From positions 1 through 8,826 of the forward strand of contig JAISEZ010000040.1 of the NCBI GenBank assembly GCA_031263835.1: a stretch of 8,826 bases of DNA, in the 5' to 3' direction. Made by a program: the position numbers and the translations under genes. This document shows positions 5,394-8,826 of this stretch, piece by piece. Under the pieces are notes generated by a model. It was given only the letters and a program-made list of their open reading frames with translations, was not told the DNA's origin and did no database searches. The DNA is from Tannerella sp. (GTDB taxonomy: Bacteria > Bacteroidota > Bacteroidia > Bacteroidales > Tannerellaceae). Within the stretch, counting starts at the first letter, position 1. Every line of letters starts with the position of its first letter.

Positions 5394-5966
5394 TCAATAT
5401 TCGTCGATGCCTGCCACGCCTATGACTTCGATTTCGTAGGCCATGGTCGAATAGGCCGGAAACGAGCTGGATTCGATAAATGCGGGAATTGCCGTGCCGC
5501 TGGTGTAACCGGGCTGATAGTAGCAGAGCGAGTAAGGCACGCGGATTTCCCACTTGTCGCCTTCGACCATGTACTGCAGGGCCAGTCGCCACCCTTCCAT
5601 CAGGCCGGTGTTGCCGACCAGGAGAGTCAGCGGATTGCCGTCGTCGAAAAGCTGCTGCGCGACCACCGTCCCCGGCGAGATGTTTTTGGACGGGTCGGCG
5701 GCGACATACCAGCCTTTGTAATAAATCTGTACAAGACTGGTATAGTAAATCGGCTTGACGCCTTCGCCCTTTTTAAGTACCCTGTAATAAATGCTTCCGC
5801 GATTGCCGAGCGACGGGAGTTCCACGTATTCGGGATTGTCCGCAACGGTTTTGAGGGCCTGCTCGTTGGCCAGTTTCCAGGCTTCTTCCGCGGCGTTGTC
5901 GTCTTCTTTGCAGGATGTTACAAGCGCTGCCGCCAGCAGCATCCCCGCGAAACTCCACGCTTTCAT
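5394..5966 (-). CDS. FKBP-type peptidyl-prolyl cis-trans isomerase lipoprotein
   Basis: This 190-residue protein is predicted to catalyse proline isomerisation in the periplasm and assist envelope protein folding. The signal peptide (residues 1-18) ends in the lipobox L-V-T-S-C with Cys19. A short helical linker (about 25-45) follows, and then an FKBP domain (about 70-186). Recognisable FKBP segments are Y-Y-K-G (82-85), the FD-like L-F-D (107-109), L-M-E-G-W (122-126), G-D-K-W-E-I-R-V-P (136-144), A-I-P (159-161), and the closing strand Y-E-I-E-V-I-G-V (177-184). The canonical A-Y-G after the I-P segment reads C-Y-Y here, a mild deviation. I chose the ATG at 5966; an in-frame ATG at 6032 would add 22 residues in front of the signal peptide, which is unlikely. 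It lies 115 bp downstream of glycyl-tRNA synthetase on the same strand, so co-transcription is plausible. Confidence 0.9.
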   Translation of the reverse strand: MKAWSFAGMLLAAALVTSCKEDDNAAEEAWKLANEQALKTVADNPEYVELPSLGNRGSIYYRVLKKGEGVKPIYYTSLVQIYYKGWYVAADPSKNISPGTVVAQQLFDDGNPLTLLVGNTGLMEGWRLALQYMVEGDKWEIRVPYSLCYYQPGYTSGTAIPAFIESSSFPAYSTMAYEIEVIGVAGIDEY

Positions 5967-6081
5967 TTCGCAAACAGCCCTTTTTATTTCCTTTCCGTAC
6001 ACGGAGGCTGCCCGTATTGATAAAGTTTTCATTCTATATGCTTGTTTTGTTATTATTCCGGTTCTCTTGCGCAGCCTGTTT

Positions 6082-7623
6082 TCAGGACAGTTTGCTCAGC
6101 AGCCCCGTCATGCTTACTTTTTCGGTGATGAGGCCGTGCAGCCGGTCGACGGGTACGCGCTCCTGCCGCATGGTGTCGCGGTAGCGGACGGTGACGCAGC
6201 GGTCGACAGGCGTGTCGTGGTCGACGGTGATGCAGCAGGGCGTTCCGATGGCGTCCTGCCGGCGGTAGCGTTTGCCGATGGAGTCTTTTTCATCATACTG
6301 GCATCGGAAGTCGAAACGCAGAAGGTGAAGAATCTCCAGCGCTTTTTCGGGCAGTCCGTCCCTGCGCACGAGCGGCAGCACGGCGAGCTTGACGGGCGCC
6401 AGTGCGGGCGGCAGTTTCAGCAGGACGCGCGTTTCGCCGCCGTCGAGCGTTTCTTCGCAGTACGTGCCGGCCAGGATGCTGAGGAACATGCGGTCTACGC
6501 CTATCGACGTTTCGATGACGTAAGGCGTGTAGCTCTGATTCAGTTCCGGGTCAAAGTACTGGAGTTTTTTCCCCGAATATTTTTCGTGCTGACTGAGGTC
6601 GAAGTCGGTACGGCTGTGTATGCCTTCCACTTCCTTGAATCCGAAGGGCATTTCAAATTCGATGTCGGTGGCGGCATTGGCATAGTGCGCCAGCTTGTCG
6701 TGGTCGTGGAAACGGTATCTGGCGTCGCCAAGCCCAAGGGTGCGGTGCCATTTCATGCGGAAGTCTTTCCAGCGTGCAAACCAGTCAAGCTCGTCGCCGG
6801 GACGGACAAAGAACTGCATTTCCATCTGCTCGAATTCGCGCATGCGGAAGATGAACTGCCGCGCGACGATTTCGTTGCGGAAGGCTTTTCCGATTTGCGC
6901 GATGCCGAAGGGTATCTTCATCCGGCCGGTTTTCTGGACGTTGAGGAAGTTGACGAAGATGCCCTGCGCCGTTTCGGGACGCAGGTAGACTTTCATGGCG
7001 CCGTCGGCCGTCGAACCCATTTCGGTGGAAAACATCAGGTTGAATTGCCTGACGTCCGTCCAGTTGCGCGTGCCGGAGACGGGACAGACGATTTCGCAGT
7101 CGAGAATCAGCCGGCGGAGCGCTTCCAAATCGGAATCGTTGAGCGCTTTCGCAAAACGGCTGTGTATTTCGTCGCGTTTGGCCCGGTATTCGAGCACGCG
7201 CGCATTTGTCGAACGGAACTGGGATTCGTCGAACGCATCGCCAAACCGTTTGGCGGCTTTTTCGACCTCGCGGTTGATTTTTTCGTCTATTTTAGCCAGA
7301 TGGTCTTCTATCAGTACATCGGCGCGATAGCGTTTTTTGCTGTCCCGGTTGTCGATAAGCGGGTCGTTGAACGCATCGACGTGTCCGGACGCTTTCCAGA
7401 TGGTAGGGTGCATGAATATCGCGGAGTCGATGCCGACGATGTTTTCGTGCAGCAGCGTCATGCTGTCCCACCAGTATTTCTTGATATTATTTTTCAGTTC
7501 CACCCCGTTCTGGCCGTAGTCATACACGGCGCCCAGCCCGTCGTAAATTTCGGAGGACGGAAAAACATATCCGTACTCCTTACAGTGAGAAATCAGTTTT
7601 TTGAATACATCTTCTTGTACCAT
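6082..7623 (-). CDS. glyS: Glycyl-tRNA synthetase, single-chain alpha2 type
   Basis: This 513-residue class II synthetase charges tRNA-Gly with glycine in the cytoplasm. It is the homodimeric (eukaryote/archaea-like) type, not the alpha2-beta2 type, which fits Bacteroidota. The N-terminal catalytic domain shows F-P-S-S-E-I-Y (21-27) and D-Y-G-Q-N-G-V-E-L-K (35-44). R-P-E-T-A-Q-G-I-F (215-223) belongs to the active site, motif 2 is F-R-N-E-I (248-252) with R-E-F-E-Q-M-E (262-268), and motif 3 lies around E-T-S-I-G-V-D-R (371-378). The C-terminal anticodon-binding domain spans about 410-505. Length is normal and no motif is missing. An upstream minus-strand TTACTTTG (7650-7657) is a weak candidate -7 promoter element. 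The FKBP gene follows downstream. Confidence 0.97.
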   Translation of the reverse strand: MVQEDVFKKLISHCKEYGYVFPSSEIYDGLGAVYDYGQNGVELKNNIKKYWWDSMTLLHENIVGIDSAIFMHPTIWKASGHVDAFNDPLIDNRDSKKRYRADVLIEDHLAKIDEKINREVEKAAKRFGDAFDESQFRSTNARVLEYRAKRDEIHSRFAKALNDSDLEALRRLILDCEIVCPVSGTRNWTDVRQFNLMFSTEMGSTADGAMKVYLRPETAQGIFVNFLNVQKTGRMKIPFGIAQIGKAFRNEIVARQFIFRMREFEQMEMQFFVRPGDELDWFARWKDFRMKWHRTLGLGDARYRFHDHDKLAHYANAATDIEFEMPFGFKEVEGIHSRTDFDLSQHEKYSGKKLQYFDPELNQSYTPYVIETSIGVDRMFLSILAGTYCEETLDGGETRVLLKLPPALAPVKLAVLPLVRRDGLPEKALEILHLLRFDFRCQYDEKDSIGKRYRRQDAIGTPCCITVDHDTPVDRCVTVRYRDTMRQERVPVDRLHGLITEKVSMTGLLSKLS

Positions 7624-7707
7624 CAGATTTTTTTATTTTTTGAAGGCTACAAAGTAAACGATTTTTCGCGAGACGCAGGATGTTTTATCGTTTATTATGC
7701 TTTCAAA

Positions 7708-7787
7708 GCCAATGAGCAAATGAGCCAATGTGACAATGAGACAATTCATTTTCACATTCTCACATTCTCACATTGGCTCATTTGCTG
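7708..7787. repeat. Inverted arrays of 8-bp repeats forming a hairpin
   Basis: Ten octamers keep one phase. Five resemble GCCAATGA (7708-7747) and five resemble ATTCTCAC or ATTGGCTC (7748-7787), the latter being inverted versions of the former. The outer arms AGCAAATGAGCCAATGTG (7715-7732) and CACATTGGCTCATTTGCT (7769-7786) are exact reverse complements over 18 bp. The right arm includes the last codons and stop of the lipoprotein gene. Placed after that gene and before glycyl-tRNA synthetase, it could end or attenuate transcription, although no U-tract follows closely. Confidence 0.85.
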
Positions 7788-8596
7788 TCTATGTAGCGTA
7801 TTTTTTTCGCCGATTTTTCCTTTTCCCGCCGCATGGTCTCGATATCCCTGAGCACAACGGCCAAATCATACGTGGCGCGGATGGTCTTTTTGTCATTTTC
7901 GCCGAGATACAGCGAAAAAGCCGTCCCGCCGGTGTATTCGACCTTGAGGCGCGCCTTTTCGGGGGAAGCGTAGACAAAGTTTATGGCGGAAAGGCCGTTT
8001 TCGCCTTTATAGGTAACCACTTCGGTAACATTGCCTTCGTCCCTGAAGCGGTAATTCATGCCCCCGTCGTAGGGAATGGAAGCCGTTTCGGCGTAGGCGC
8101 CGTCGGGCAGGCTCAGTTTCAGTCCGGTATGATTGAGCGCCCGTTTACCGAAATAAACGCTGGCGAGATAGATTTCTCCTTTTTCGTCCACGCCGCAGCG
8201 GATGTAGCTGCGTTCGACATTTCGCTCGACGGTCTGCTGTTTCCAGACGTAGTTTCCAATCTCTTCGTAAACGGAATCCTTCTCGAAAACGAATCCCTTT
8301 TTCAGCTCCCCGGCCTCTTCCATGCGCAGGGGCAGCAGACTGTCGCAGAACGCGATATTGCGTTCACTTTCGCCGCGTTCGACCTGCCGCATCAGCACGA
8401 GCGCGTCTTTCAACACCTCCACTTCGCGCGGAAATTGCAAGCGAAGGGTATCAATCGCGTTCTTGGCGGCGCTGAACTGCCGGTTTTCGTACAGGTTCCG
8501 GGCCTGTTGCAGCTGTTCGTGGGCTTCCTCCGTCCTGCCGCAAGCCGCCAGCGCCAGTATGCAGAAGAGACTTATCCGTATTGCGTTTAGTTTCAT
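7778..8596 (-). CDS. Lipoprotein with TPR-like helical N-terminus, function unknown
   Basis: This 272-residue protein starts MKLNAIRISLFCILALAACG, with lipobox L-A-A-C and lipidated Cys19, so it should be an envelope lipoprotein. Residues about 24-85 are helical and TPR-like (H-E-Q-L-Q-Q-A-R-N-L-Y-E-N-R-Q-F-S-A-A). The middle and C-terminal part (about 100-240) looks beta-rich, and a charged helix closes the protein (about 245-272, R-R-E-K-E-K-S-A-K-K). I do not recognise a named family. The frame is open further upstream to 8743, but the ATG at 8596 yields the signal peptide and lies 46 bp downstream of a TAnnTTTG element. The stop codon lies within the adjacent hairpin repeat. It precedes glycyl-tRNA synthetase on the same strand with a 154-bp gap. 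Confidence 0.85.
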   Translation of the reverse strand: MKLNAIRISLFCILALAACGRTEEAHEQLQQARNLYENRQFSAAKNAIDTLRLQFPREVEVLKDALVLMRQVERGESERNIAFCDSLLPLRMEEAGELKKGFVFEKDSVYEEIGNYVWKQQTVERNVERSYIRCGVDEKGEIYLASVYFGKRALNHTGLKLSLPDGAYAETASIPYDGGMNYRFRDEGNVTEVVTYKGENGLSAINFVYASPEKARLKVEYTGGTAFSLYLGENDKKTIRATYDLAVVLRDIETMRREKEKSAKKIRYIDSK

Positions 8597-8641
8597 TTGT
8601 TTCCGTATGTCATTTGATTTTCGATACTCACTTTTCAGAGA

Positions 8642-8649
8642 CAAAATTA
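8642..8649 (-). promoter_or_regulatory. TAnnTTTG promoter element for the lipoprotein gene
   Basis: The minus-strand TAATTTTG matches the Bacteroidota -7 consensus exactly and lies 46 bp before the ATG at 8596. The -33 region is weak (a TTTC about 17 bp upstream). It is divergent from the tRNA promoter. Confidence 0.55.
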
Positions 8650-8692
8650 CAAAAAAACGATACATGAAAGTCCGATATTCGGAAAAAGTTTC

Positions 8693-8700
8693 TACCTTTG
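8693..8700 (+). promoter_or_regulatory. TAnnTTTG promoter element for tRNA-Ser
   Basis: TACCTTTG matches the -7 consensus exactly, and the mature tRNA begins 11 bp further on, leaving a very short leader. No strong -33 TTTG is seen about 20 bp upstream. Confidence 0.6.
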
Positions 8701-8710
8701 GCGGCCGAAA

Positions 8711-8797
8711 GGAAAGCTGCCGGAGTGGTCGATCGGGCCGCACTCGAAATGCGGTGTACGGGTAACTGTACCGGGGGTTCGAATCCCTCGCTTTCCG
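8711..8797 (+). tRNA. tRNA-Ser, anticodon CGA
   Basis: The cloverleaf is complete. The acceptor stem is GGAAAGC with GCTTTCC and discriminator G. The D-arm region is CCGGAGTGGTCGATCGG, and the anticodon stem CCGCA/TGCGG carries the loop CTCGAAA with anticodon CGA, which reads UCG. The long class II variable arm has GTAC/GTAC pairing, and the T-arm contains GGTTCGAATCC. The long variable arm and anticodon both indicate serine. The 3' CCA is not encoded (CCG follows), as is usual in Bacteroidota. Confidence 0.95.
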
Positions 8798-8801
8798 CCG
8801 G

Positions 8802-8826
8802 AAAACTCGCTGATACAGCGGGTTTT
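8802..8826 (+). terminator. Intrinsic terminator after tRNA-Ser
   Basis: CTCGCTG and CAGCGGG form a 7-bp stem with one G-T pair around the loop ATA. It is flanked by AAAA before and TTTT after, 5 bp beyond the tRNA. The window ends within the T-run, so its full length is unknown. Confidence 0.75.

Noticed and set aside
5791..7851. A 686-codon open frame on the plus strand
   Set aside because: It runs antisense through glycyl-tRNA synthetase and part of the FKBP gene, both of which have full family motifs. Its composition follows from the GC-rich opposite-strand codons.
7730..8590. A 286-codon plus-strand frame
   Set aside because: It is antisense to the lipoprotein gene, which has a signal peptide, lipobox and promoter; the plus-strand frame has none of these.

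Overview
The window looks like a piece of a Bacteroidales chromosome (phylum Bacteroidota). The evidence is three good matches to the phylum-specific TAnnTTTG -7 promoter element, lipoprotein signal peptides of Bacteroidota type, a single-chain alpha2-type glycyl-tRNA synthetase, and a tRNA without an encoded CCA end. Base composition is moderately GC-rich. I cannot name a genus from sequence alone.

Layout. The left third (1-3330) is repeat-rich and gene-poor. It holds a small GIY-YIG nuclease gene (26-337, minus). Two related clusters of a GTCCTTGCGAG-type imperfect palindromic repeat follow (about 371-650 and 2508-2937). Between them is a 560-residue reading frame of unknown family that lacks a convincing start, promoter or signal peptide (676-2358, minus). 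Next come degenerate 8-bp tandem repeats and a well-preserved cobalamin riboswitch with its own promoter (minus, 3331-3519). The riboswitch points into this region and has no B12-related gene downstream.

The middle (3728-5966) has a lipoprotein-type aldose 1-epimerase (plus) and an FKBP-type peptidyl-prolyl isomerase lipoprotein (minus), which converge. The 482-bp gap between them is one organised structure: two long inverted-repeat arms of about 110-127 bp enclosing about 13 units of a 20-bp tandem repeat whose core is the palindrome GGTATACC.

The right third holds glycyl-tRNA synthetase (minus), probably co-transcribed with the FKBP gene. Upstream of it is a lipoprotein with a helical, TPR-like N-terminus (minus). 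The two are separated by a hairpin made of inverted 8-bp repeats that overlaps the lipoprotein stop codon. A divergent tRNA-Ser(CGA) with a promoter and an intrinsic terminator ends the window.

The recognisable genes are housekeeping or envelope functions: translation, sugar mutarotation, protein folding and lipoproteins. The unusual content is intergenic: several unrelated short-period repeat families (7, 8, 10 and 20 bp), an orphan riboswitch, and a palindromic repeat family next to a stand-alone GIY-YIG nuclease.
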